A DNA stretch of 64,000 nucleotides, taken from positions 1 to 64,000 of the forward strand of contig CAJTFK010000020.1 in NCBI GenBank assembly GCA_910575505.1, in the 5' to 3' direction. The translations under genes and the position numbers were made by a program. Below the pieces are notes generated by a model. It made no database searches. It saw only the letters and a list, made by a program, of their open reading frames with translations, and had not been told where the DNA came from. Shown here piece by piece: positions 1-6,870 of this stretch (the stretch's first letter is position 1; each line of letters starts with the position of its first letter). Source of the stretch: Oscillospiraceae bacterium. Lineage in GTDB: Bacteria; Bacillota; Clostridia; Oscillospirales; Oscillospiraceae.

Positions 1-58
1 TGTAACACATTTCCCTGACCGCAGCAGCTCCGCCAGGACGTCTCTTGTGTTACACTCA

Positions 59-86
59 TATACATACCCCATAGGGGGTATGTATA
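59..86. promoter_or_regulatory. CsoR/CstR-type operator palindrome
   Basis: A perfect 12-base inverted repeat, TATACATACCCC at 59-70 and GGGGTATGTATA at 75-86, is separated by ATAG. The ATACCCC...GGGGTAT form is that of operators bound by CsoR-family regulators (copper or persulfide sensing). No such regulator, copper ATPase or sulfur-transferase gene is inside the window. The controlled gene is therefore probably to the left on the minus strand, where only 58 bases are visible. Confidence 0.5.
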
Positions 87-151
87 AATTCTTCTTGACA
101 TTCACCGATATATGCACGCCCGTCTATGATACTCCAGCAATTATTTAACGC

Positions 152-180
152 TTGACAAACCTTCCCGCAGATGCTATACT
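152..180 (+). promoter_or_regulatory. Sigma-A promoter of the ParB-like gene
   Basis: TTGACA at 152-157 and TATACT at 175-180 are separated by exactly 17 bases. It is the only strong plus-strand promoter ahead of the ParB-like frame at 492. The implied transcript starts near 187 and has a leader of about 300 bases. Confidence 0.7.
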
Positions 181-186
181 CCACAC

Positions 187-491
187 TACAGCGACATAAT
201 TGGAATTTATTATCTTATTTGGTTCTATTCTAACAGTCTTTCTCGAAAGAGATTGGATTTTACTAACAGGTTTATGCTGTACCCCAGGCATGTTTGTGCC
301 TGGGGTAAAAGTACATGACCGTCCAATCAGATACTTTTCGGGGAAGTTTGCCATGACTTCAGTTTGAACGAGCAAGCCAGGAAAAGCATACGGCACAGCG
401 CCAAGCAAGGTTGCCTGCCAGGAACCGGATTGGGTAGAACGGCAACTCCACGGCGAACGCTCACAAAGTTTAAACTGAAAGGAATGGTGAC
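187..491 (+). promoter_or_regulatory. Long structured 5' leader of the ParB-like gene
   Basis: The leader has no open frame of note but several clear helices. TACCCCAGGCA (280-290) pairs perfectly with TGCCTGGGGTA (297-307). TTCAGTTTGAAC (358-369) pairs with GTTTAAACTGAA (468-479) with one G-U pair. GAGC (370-373) pairs with GCTC (459-462). GTTGCC (410-415) pairs with GGCAAC (441-446). The outer helix ends in the AAAGGA ribosome binding site (478-483), so folding could mask translation of the TTG start at 492. No U-run follows the 280-307 hairpin, so it is not an ordinary terminator. I do not recognise it as a known riboswitch class. Confidence 0.5.
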
Positions 492-1363
492 TTGAAAAAC
501 ACAAAAACCGAATACACAAGCGACCAGCGGACGCCCGTTGTTCTGCCGGAGATGGAACAACTGCTCCCGCCTCTCAGCGCGGAGCAATTTTCTTCGTTGG
601 AGCGGGACATCCTGGAAAGCGGCTGCTACGCGCCCATTGTCGTCAATGAGGAACTAGTCATCGTCGATGGACACAACCACTTTCGGATCTGCGAAAAGCA
701 CGGCCTGCCGTTCAGAATGCTGGTGTTTTCTTTCGTCGACTTGCTCGAGGCAAAGCAGTGGGCATTGGAGACCCAGCGGGGGCGGCCCTTTGGAAGCTGG
801 GACAGATTGCGCTGAAGCTGAAACCAGAGCTTGAAACGGCAGCCAAAGCCCACCAGGGCCGCCGGACAGACCTTTCGGTAAATTCACCGAAAAGTCACAC
901 GCCCTTCGACACACGAAAGGAAATGGCCCAGGCCGTCGGAATTGGGGAACAGGCCATGGGCCGGATAGCGCGGTTGTCGGAGGATGCCCCTCAGGCACTA
1001 AAGGACGCTTTAGAACGGAAGGAAGTGTCTGTCAATCGGGGCTGGAAGATTCTAAAGGCCCTCCAGCAGCTACCGGAAGAGGAGCGTGAAAACGCTATAA
1101 CCGAAATGATTGCGGCCGTACGGGAGATTGACCGAATTGACGTCGAGTCCGACCGAAGGGGAAAAATCGCGTCCCTATTCTGCAAGGCATATGAAAGGGC
1201 TGTCCTGCTGACGCCCACCTCGGAAAACATCCGCTGCTGGGTAGAAGGCACCCGCATGAGGCCGGAGGAAATCGAAGATTCCATAAAGGAGTCCTACGAG
1301 CTGGCGCAGGTATTCCAAACCATCGAGGACGTTCTAAAACTGGAGTTCCTGCCTCATCAATAA
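492..1363 (+). pseudogene. ParB-like partition/replication protein, frameshifted
   Basis: Two overlapping frames make one protein. The N-terminal part (492 to about 780, TTG start, AAAGGA at 478) carries a ParB-like nuclease fold with VVNEELVIVDGHNHFRI and WALETQRGR. The C-terminal part (about 785-1363) continues with WKLGQIALKLKPEL and DTRKEMAQAVGIGEQAMG, a KorB-like helix-turn-helix region. The frame changes near 775-790, just after the ETQRG block, where intact family members read straight on. A small deletion is the simplest explanation; a sequencing error is possible. The joined product would be about 290 residues. Homologues are common on plasmids and integrative elements of Clostridia, but their exact role is not known to me. 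Confidence 0.65.
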
Positions 1364-1722
1364 GGAAAAATCAGAAGTGTTAGGTGTCATGTATTGACAC
1401 CTTGTCTGTTTTTTGAGTGCATAATAAACGAGGGCTAGGTGTCAATACATTGCACCTAGCCCTCGGTCTTACCATATTCGTCCTTTCATGGGAAAAACCA
1501 AACAGATAAGCTGCTGATGCCCCGAAAAATGGCCCCTGCCGCTCCGGCGGCAGGACCGCAAACCTGCAAATAAATGTCAAGCCCCAAGCGGCACTTTTTT
1601 AGAAAAATTTTTGAAAAGGTCATTCACTTAAAAATAGGCACAAAAACCAGGCCAACAAGAGCAGCTCCGGTTGGCCGAATTTGGCGCACTTAAATTATGC
1701 AAGATAAAACTTGCCGCCAAAC
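1364..1722. other. Gene-free stretch with two mutually exclusive hairpins
   Basis: GGTGTCA (1383-1389) pairs with TGACACC (1395-1401), and a T-run follows at 1409-1414. A stronger hairpin, CGAGGGCTAGGTG (1429-1441) with CACCTAGCCCTCG (1453-1465), follows. ATGTATTGACACC (1389-1401) is also the exact reverse complement of GGTGTCAATACAT (1438-1450), so the two structures compete. The first or second hairpin probably terminates the ParB-like transcript. The rest, to 1722, holds only GGCCAAC (1650-1656)/GTTGGCC (1670-1676) near the presumed right end of the insertion sequence. Confidence 0.45.
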
Positions 1723-2932
1723 TCAAGCGGCAGTCTCTTGTTTCGTTTCCAACGCAAGCAGATATTCCTTGACTCTGTCGTAATAGACCCGCAGGAACTT
1801 TGCCGCGCCGGCAACCGTGTACACATAGAAATGTTTCCCCTCTGCCCGCTTCTTGTCCATGAAGGAATAGATCGGGTTGTCCGTAGAACTACGCCGCAGG
1901 ACGACGCTCATGACTTGAAACAGCGTCCTGCGCAGATGTGGAGATCCACGCTTGGATACATGTCTGGACTTGGCCTCAAAGCTGCCAGATTGGAACGGAG
2001 GCGCGTCTACACCAGCAAAGGCCACCAGGGCGTTCTTGTTCGTGAAGCGTCGTACATCGCCGATTTCCGCCATCAGCTTCGGGGACGACCTCATATTCCG
2101 GCAGCAGAGACGCCAACCGCTTCATTTCCGTCCGAAGAACCGCCATAGATTCGTACACTGCATTCAGGCAGTCTACCGATTGGACAATCAATGTCTTTGT
2201 GCTTTCGTTCTGGGGAAATGTAGCTACAGTATTCTGAGCGGCACAGTAGATTTTCTCCGCTTCTATCCTGCTGAATCGGTATCCCTCTTTTTTGCACCAT
2301 TTCTGATAAGTATTTGTAAAGGCGGATTCAGAGAGTTTTTTCACGCAGTCTTTGTGCCAGAAGCGTTTAGAAACATCGACCCATTTGTAGTGGCCACGTT
2401 TGGTGCAATAGTGAGCGGGCAGTATCTCGTTAATTCTCGGAAACGTCTGATCCAGCAGTGAGATCAGGCCATTACGCAGTTCAACGCTGATCTTTTGCGT
2501 CCGCTCATACAATCTGCACTGCATCTTTAGCATCTGGCGGGTTTTATCCTCGTCAGAAAAATTGCGCAGCTCTGTCCAGAACGTCAGCCCATAGTTGGCG
2601 ATCTTGAGGGCGTCCGCTTTATCCGTCTTTACTTTGCGGAGGGAGTTGTCACTGAAGTTGTGGATGAGAATGGCATTGACGGCACTGACGAAAAATCCCG
2701 CCTCTTTGAGCGAATGAGCGATGGGCCTCCAGTACATACCTGTATGCTCCATGATGATTCGAATATCGCCCCCAAGCCCTTGCAAACGCTCCGCCAGCCC
2801 GGCCAGCTCCTCGGCGGTATGGTTGACCTGGATCGGCGGCATGACGATTTGCCCACCGGGACGGCGGACAGCCACCATGCTTTTCCCTTTGGATACATCG
2901 ACACCTACGGCGGTAATAAGCCCTTGTTCCAT
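1723..2932 (-). pseudogene. IS110-family DEDD transposase, internal deletion and frameshift
   Basis: The N-terminal frame (ATG at 2932) shows the RuvC-like DEDD domain: GVDVSKGKS, IIMEHTGMYW and KTDKADALKIA. The C-terminal frame (to 1723) shows the transposase_20 region with PKLMAEIGDVRRF, ALVAFAGVDAPPFQSGSF and SKRGSPHLRRTLFQ, including the serine region. Near 2085-2095 the text jumps from LLPEYEVV straight to PKLMAEIGD. The short MPGVG-type linker found in intact family members is missing and the frame changes. Both halves are otherwise well kept, so the lesion is recent. Unless a ribosomal frameshift joins them, no functional transposase is made. Confidence 0.8.
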
Positions 2933-3170
2933 ATCGTTCCCTCCAGATTCTGATTTGAAATCGGTGCCTGCCTCAACTCATAACCTATTCATCTTGCGTT
3001 GTTACCCAAGTGTACGGCTTAGCCGTTATCTCAACCTGCACAATCGAACGCCGCAATGAGAGGGCCGGCTGACAGTTTGCGGCGACGAGCGTAGAAGCTC
3101 AAGCATAGCGTCGTCAGACCGATTGCCCTCTCATTGTAGCTTCGGCATGAGCTGCCTTTCAAGGGCAGTT
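2933..3170 (-). ncRNA. Candidate bridge RNA region of the IS110-family element
   Basis: The non-coding flank upstream of the transposase folds strongly on either strand. A perfect 12-base inverted repeat, CAATGAGAGGGC (3054-3065) with GCCCTCTCATTG (3125-3136), encloses a ~59-base loop containing GAGC/GCTC (3087-3090/3097-3100) or GACGA/TCGTC (3084-3088/3111-3115). Smaller hairpins lie at 3014-3026 (ACGGCTTAGCCGT) and 3152-3168. IS110-group elements encode a bridge RNA upstream of the transposase whose internal loops guide target and donor choice. Position and fold fit that; the loop-to-end base matches were not worked out. Confidence 0.4.
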
Positions 3171-3588
3171 ACCCATTCCTGGCCAAATATCTCTTGGCTC
3201 ATAATCTACCCAATACTTGGCTCGCTCTTATTGTCGCAAGCATAGCGTTTTGATGTCAAAACGCCACTTGCAGGGGAAATCCCCTGACCCCTATGCCGCC
3301 TGCGGGTGGAAACTGAACCTGGAACATTCCCCAGGCACTGCCCAGGCAGATAAATCCCCCTTTGTCCACCCCTGTGAGGCCCTGTGTGGGCCTTAGCGGT
3401 AAGCTGCTTGGCCCACGACCCCATACAAAAAATCAAGTGCCCTAGTGGGCGCCCATACAGGAACTCAAATCATTCTTACTGGTGAACTCAAATCGGCCAA
3501 ACTGTCATGAAAGGAGGCTTCGGCCATAGACAAGCTGATTCACCTGCCCTTTTTCTGAACATTCCCGCGCATAAAAAGCGCGGAAAGC
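3171..3588. other. Gene-free stretch with short palindromes and an 11-base direct repeat
   Basis: No convincing frame is present on either strand. Visible structures are GCGTTTT/AAAACGC around 3246-3265, AGGGGA/TCCCCT around 3271-3284, and GAACTCAAATC repeated at 3461-3471 and 3484-3494. A hairpin with CCGCGC and GCGCGG arms lies at about 3565-3582, just before the next gene. The right part probably includes the boundary of the insertion sequence. Confidence 0.35.
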
Positions 3589-3897
3589 GTGGAAAATACT
3601 TCCAAATATTCACAGAGAAAGGACGGGAACCCCCAGTTGGAAATCAATTTCCATAAGGAAAGCAAGCTGGTGGATGTCTGGCTCTCACGGGAGGACCAGG
3701 CCAGCCAGGATGTTCAAGAGCGACTGCGGGAAGTATACCGCAGGTGCGCGGAAGAAAAATATACCGTGGCGGTGTTCTGTTCCGGCCAGCAGGACCTGGC
3801 GGAAGAGACCAGCGCCCTGCTGCTCTATAACCGCCGACGCTCCGCTGAGCGGGCCGTCCAGCAGAGGAAAGCCCGGAAGCGACAGGCGTCCCGGTAA
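3589..3897 (+). CDS. Small conserved protein of unknown function beside a recombinase
   Basis: The product is 102 residues, starting at GTG with a weak GGAAAG upstream. It is hydrophilic with no membrane segment. The central part predicts an alpha/beta fold (VWLSREDQASQDVQERLREV, YTVAVFCSGQQDLAEETSALL) and the C-terminus is strongly basic (RRRSAERAVQQRKARKRQ). I do not recognise a named family. Its position immediately ahead of the serine recombinase, with only ~120 bases between, suggests an element-encoded accessory protein such as a directionality or DNA-binding factor. That is inference only. Confidence 0.55.
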   Translation: MENTSKYSQRKDGNPQLEINFHKESKLVDVWLSREDQASQDVQERLREVYRRCAEEKYTVAVFCSGQQDLAEETSALLLYNRRRSAERAVQQRKARKRQASR

Positions 3898-3935
3898 GGA
3901 ACGACGGGCGGTCCAAAACTGTTCGGCAATTCCGG

Positions 3936-3964
3936 TTGCGTTTTGCTGCGCGCTGTGATACAAT
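3936..3964 (+). promoter_or_regulatory. Promoter of the serine recombinase
   Basis: TTGCGT (3936-3941) and TACAAT (3959-3964) are 17 bases apart, in the gap between the small gene and the recombinase. This gives the recombinase its own start about 50 bases ahead of its ATG. Confidence 0.5.
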
Positions 3965-4020
3965 ATTATCTGCTGATGTAGAGCCCAAATTGATATTATT
4001 TGATAAAGGAGCGTGAGGCC

Positions 4021-6204
4021 ATGCTCGAACGCTTTGACATCGCCGGATACTGCCGCATCTCCGTGGACGAGGAGCTGGACCGGGAAAATACCTCCATCGA
4101 AAACCAAAAGGCCATCCTCGCGGACTTCGTCAAGCAGAAGTTTCCCGGCTCCACCCTCACCTTCTACGAGGACCGGGACCGCTCCGGCTACACCTTCGAC
4201 CAGCGGCCCGGCTACCAGGCCATGCGGCGGGAGCTGATGAGCCACCAGAAAGACATCCTCATCATCAAGGATTTTTCCCGGTTCTCCCGCCGCAATGGCC
4301 GGGGTCTGGTGGAGCTGGAGGATCTCCGGGACGCAGGTGTCCGCATCATCTCCGTGGGGGAAAACGTGGACTTCCCCAATGACGACGACTGGCTGAAAAT
4401 CCAATTCTACTTCATGATTAACGAGATGCCTGTCACCGATACCAGTAAAAAAGTGAAAGCCGTCATCAAGCGCCGCCAGCAGGACGGCCGGTGGATTTGC
4501 GCCGCCCCCTACGGGTACATCGTCAACAAGCGTCAGGAATTTGAGATCGTCCCCACGGAGGCGGAAATCGTCCGGAGGATTTTCCAACTCTACATTGACG
4601 GCTGGGGGTACAAAAAAATTGCCAACCAGCTCACGGATGAGGGTGTCCCCACCCCCCGCATGGCGGAGCGAGACCGCAAAGAAGCCGCCGGGAAGGAATA
4701 CCGCCGGGCCGTCAAGTCCGCCTGGGCCATCGTGACGGTGCAGGGGATTCTTGACAACGACTTTTACATCGGTACCCTCCGGCAGGGAAAGTATACCCGG
4801 AAGAAAATCAACGGCAAAGAATGCAAGCGGGATGAGTTGGAGCACATTGTCATTGAGCACCATCACCAGGAAATCGTCAACTACCGCACCTTCGCCACGG
4901 CAAAGGCCCTCCGGGAGAACCGTTCTACCGCCCACTACCGGGGCCAGAAAAAGTATGAAAATGTATACTCCGGCTTCCTGGAGTGCGGCGACTGCGGGTC
5001 CCCCATGTTCGCCATGAGCCGCCGGGACATCAAGGACGCCTACCGCTGCGGGGAGTACCACAAGCGGGGCTTGAAGGGCTGCACCAGCCACCACATCCGT
5101 GTGGACAAGCTGGATGAGCTGCTGAAAATCTATGTCCGAAAGGTCAAAGACAACTCCGCCGCCATGCTGGACCGGCTCAACGCCGATCTGGCCCGAGAAG
5201 AGCAGGACGTGGCCGAGACAGAGCAGTCTGCCGCCAATCTGGAGGCGGTCCTGGCAGACCTTCAGGAGGAGCTGAAAGCCACGAAGCGCCAGCGCATCCG
5301 GGACATCATGAAGCACCCGGACCGGGAGGAGGTTCTGGAGGAAACCTATGATGAGCTGGAGAGCGACCTCCTCCGCCGCATCGAGGGCATCCAAAACCAG
5401 ATTGCCATGACGGTGGACAAACGGAACACCATCATCCAAGTGAACCGGACAGCCAAAACGGCGTTGGAGGTCTTCGACGGCATCCTGGCCAAGCCCAAGC
5501 TGGACCGGAACGATCTCCAGCTCATCATTCAGAAAATCCGGGTGTTCGAGGACCACATTGAAGTCCTGCTGAAAAGTGACATCGACGCTCTGCTCCGCTC
5601 CGACGAATGGGAGGACAGCGGTCCCGCCATCGCCGCCCTAGCCCCCGCCTCCATTCCCCTGGAAGTGCCAAAATCCTCCTATGAAATCCAAATCACCCAG
5701 GAGAGCGACCACCGCCGAGGGAAGATTTTCACTGTCAAAGTTATCAGCGAGGGTGACCCCCTGGAGATTTACACCAGCCGGGACGGCGAGGTCATTTTCA
5801 AAAAATATTCCCTGCTGGGGGGCGTGGAGGACTTCGCCGGACAGCTCTGTGAGACAATGAGCCGCTCCACCGGCTCCATCTGCGCCGTAACGGACCGGGA
5901 CACAGTCATCTCCGTAGCCGGAGGCGGCAAGCGGGAACTGATGGGCAAGCGGATTACACCGGAGCTGGAGCAGGTCATGGAGAGCCGCCGCATCTATCAA
6001 TACGCCGGTGACGGAGACCCCATTCCCGTCACCGACGGAAGCGACAAGCTGATGACCAATGTGGCCGCCCCCATTCTTTCCGAGGGGGACCTGCTGGGCC
6101 TGGTCCTCTTTGTGGGCACCACCCCCGGCATCGCCACCGGCGACGCGGAATACAAGCTGGCCCAGACCATAGCCGCTTTTTTGGGGCGGCATATGGAGTC
6201 CTGA
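4021..6204 (+). CDS. Large serine recombinase fused in frame to the SpoVT C-terminal domain
   Basis: ATG at 4021 is chosen because AAAGGAG lies 9 bases upstream. The product is 727 residues. Residues ~5-150 are the resolvase catalytic domain with the nucleophile in AGYCRIS and DFSRFSRR. A recombinase domain follows at ~160-280, then a zinc ribbon (CGDCGSPMF...YRCGEYHKRGLKGC) and a coiled coil at ~360-470. The integrase part ends near residue 576. From there to the stop the protein reads EGDPLEIYTSRDGEVIFKKY and on through an ending, AAFLGRHMES, that matches SpoVT from about its residue 30 to its end. The ~151 remaining residues equal the length expected for SpoVT (about 178 minus 29). The protein is thus a hybrid made by integration. 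The C-terminal GAF-like part may fold alone but lacks the AbrB DNA-binding start. Confidence 0.85.
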   Translation: MLERFDIAGYCRISVDEELDRENTSIENQKAILADFVKQKFPGSTLTFYEDRDRSGYTFDQRPGYQAMRRELMSHQKDILIIKDFSRFSRRNGRGLVELEDLRDAGVRIISVGENVDFPNDDDWLKIQFYFMINEMPVTDTSKKVKAVIKRRQQDGRWICAAPYGYIVNKRQEFEIVPTEAEIVRRIFQLYIDGWGYKKIANQLTDEGVPTPRMAERDRKEAAGKEYRRAVKSAWAIVTVQGILDNDFYIGTLRQGKYTRKKINGKECKRDELEHIVIEHHHQEIVNYRTFATAKALRENRSTAHYRGQKKYENVYSGFLECGDCGSPMFAMSRRDIKDAYRCGEYHKRGLKGCTSHHIRVDKLDELLKIYVRKVKDNSAAMLDRLNADLAREEQDVAETEQSAANLEAVLADLQEELKATKRQRIRDIMKHPDREEVLEETYDELESDLLRRIEGIQNQIAMTVDKRNTIIQVNRTAKTALEVFDGILAKPKLDRNDLQLIIQKIRVFEDHIEVLLKSDIDALLRSDEWEDSGPAIAALAPASIPLEVPKSSYEIQITQESDHRRGKIFTVKVISEGDPLEIYTSRDGEVIFKKYSLLGGVEDFAGQLCETMSRSTGSICAVTDRDTVISVAGGGKRELMGKRITPELEQVMESRRIYQYAGDGDPIPVTDGSDKLMTNVAAPILSEGDLLGLVLFVGTTPGIATGDAEYKLAQTIAAFLGRHMES
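5749..5776. other. Putative attachment-site junction of element and spoVT
   Basis: Upstream codons (HRRGKIFTVKVIS) belong to the recombinase tail, while EGDPLEIYT at 5749-5775 begins the SpoVT match. The core of the attachment site must lie at or near the first shared bases, around 5745-5776. The crossover dinucleotide cannot be named without the other junction. Confidence 0.5.
5749..6204 (+). pseudogene. spoVT: spoVT 3' fragment (residues ~30 to end)
   Basis: SpoVT is a forespore transcription regulator: an N-terminal AbrB-type DNA-binding domain followed by a GAF-like domain. Seen here are the end of the AbrB part (GDPLEIYTSRDGEVIFKKYS) and the whole GAF-like part (CAVTDRDTVISVAGGGKREL, then GDLLGLVLFVG and a final KLAQTIAAFLGRHMES). 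The DLGRVVIPKEIR half of the DNA-binding domain is absent. No ribosome binding site precedes the fragment, so it is translated only as the recombinase tail. Excision of the element should restore a complete gene if the 5' piece sits at the far end. Confidence 0.75.
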
Positions 6205-6220
6205 CGGACAGATGAAGCGT

Positions 6221-6260
6221 GGAAGCTCCAGGCGCCTTTGCGGCCTGGAGCTTCCTTTTT
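6221..6260 (+). terminator. Intrinsic terminator after the recombinase-spoVT frame
   Basis: GGAAGCTCCAGGC (6221-6233) pairs with GCCTGGAGCTTCC (6243-6255) and is followed by TTTTT. It ends the plus-strand unit 16 bases after the stop codon and separates it from the convergent phosphoesterase. It is probably the native spoVT terminator. Confidence 0.85.
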
Positions 6261-6264
6261 CTGA

Positions 6265-6870
6265 TCAGGGCTTGTCCTCCGGAATGTCCAGAACATAGCG
6301 CTCATAGGCGTTGATGATGGTGGTCTCCCCCCGTTGGTGAATCCGCTCCATCTGCGCGCCGTAGTTCATATGAACATGGCCGTGAATCAGATACCGGGGC
6401 CGGTAGCGGTCCAGCAGAGGGAGAAGAGCGGCGAAGCCCCTGTGGGCGTAGTCCTCCCCGTCCCCATAGCCCTGGGCCGGGGCATGGGTGAGGACGATAT
6501 CCACTCCACCGGCCCGGCGGAGCTGAAACCACAGCCGCCGGATCCGCCGGGCCATCTGCTGTTCCGTGTACTGGTGGGGGCCTCCGCTGTACAGCGGGCT
6601 TCCCCCCAGGCCCAGAATGCGAAGCCCCCTGACGGTGACCAGGCGGTCCTCGATGCAGTCACAGCCCTCTGGGGGACGGCTGGCATAGCCCTTGTCGTGA
6701 TTGCCGTGGACATAGAGCAGGGGGGCCCGGCCCATGGTGACGAGAAAGGAGAGATAGTTGGAATTCAGGTCTCCGCAGGAGAGCATCAGGCCGTATTCAG
6801 ACAGGCGGCCCGGCTGGTAGAAGTCCCAGAGATAGGAACTTTCCTTGTCAGAAAGCAGCAGGAGCTTCAC
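6265..6870 (-). CDS. Calcineurin-like metallophosphoesterase
   Basis: The product is 201 residues. It shows the metal-binding blocks CGDLNSNY, VHGNHDKG, LTHAPAQGYG and a final HGHVHMNYG, in the order of the calcineurin-like phosphoesterase superfamily. The first motif, normally D-x-H, reads SDKES here, so a canonical histidine ligand is missing and activity or metal use may differ. Its ATG overlaps the stop of the upstream gene by four bases, so the two are cotranscribed and translationally coupled. The substrate is unknown; a small cytosolic phosphodiester is most likely. Confidence 0.8.
   Translation of the reverse strand: MKLLLLSDKESSYLWDFYQPGRLSEYGLMLSCGDLNSNYLSFLVTMGRAPLLYVHGNHDKGYASRPPEGCDCIEDRLVTVRGLRILGLGGSPLYSGGPHQYTEQQMARRIRRLWFQLRRAGGVDIVLTHAPAQGYGDGEDYAHRGFAALLPLLDRYRPRYLIHGHVHMNYGAQMERIHQRGETTIINAYERYVLDIPEDKP

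Larger units (their letters stand above)
1650..3500 (-). mobile_element. IS110-family insertion sequence, decayed, ends approximate
   Basis: The core is the broken transposase at 1723-2932, with about 250 bases of hairpin-rich non-coding DNA upstream. Similar sequences occur in opposite orientation at both sides: TTGGCCGAATTTGG near 1671 on the plus strand and TTGGCCGATTTGAG near 3486-3499 on the minus strand. These may be subterminal inverted repeats. IS110 elements make no obvious target duplication, so the exact ends cannot be read off. The roughly 1.8 kb length is at the upper end of what the family shows. Confidence 0.45.
1..5775. mobile_element. Right end of an integrated element inserted in spoVT (left end outside window)
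   Basis: Everything left of about 5775 looks acquired: a ParB-like gene of a type common on plasmids and conjugative elements, an IS110-family transposase relic, a small unknown gene and a large serine recombinase. The recombinase reading frame runs directly into codons matching SpoVT from about its residue 30 to its C-terminus. To the right the genes look like ordinary chromosome. Inference: this is the recombinase-proximal end of an integrative element whose target is spoVT. The other end, with the first ~29 codons of spoVT, should lie left of the window. No conjugation genes are visible in this part. Confidence 0.6.

Noticed and set aside
1..80. Minus-strand frame reading MGYVYECNTRDVLAELL from the CsoR-like palindrome to the left edge
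   Set aside because: Only ~24 codons are visible, no ribosome binding site precedes the ATG, and no family could be recognised.
3206..3436. 76-residue minus-strand frame between the insertion sequence and the small gene
   Set aside because: Composition is arginine/glycine-rich without domain features, no ribosome binding site, and the region is full of palindromes typical of non-coding DNA.
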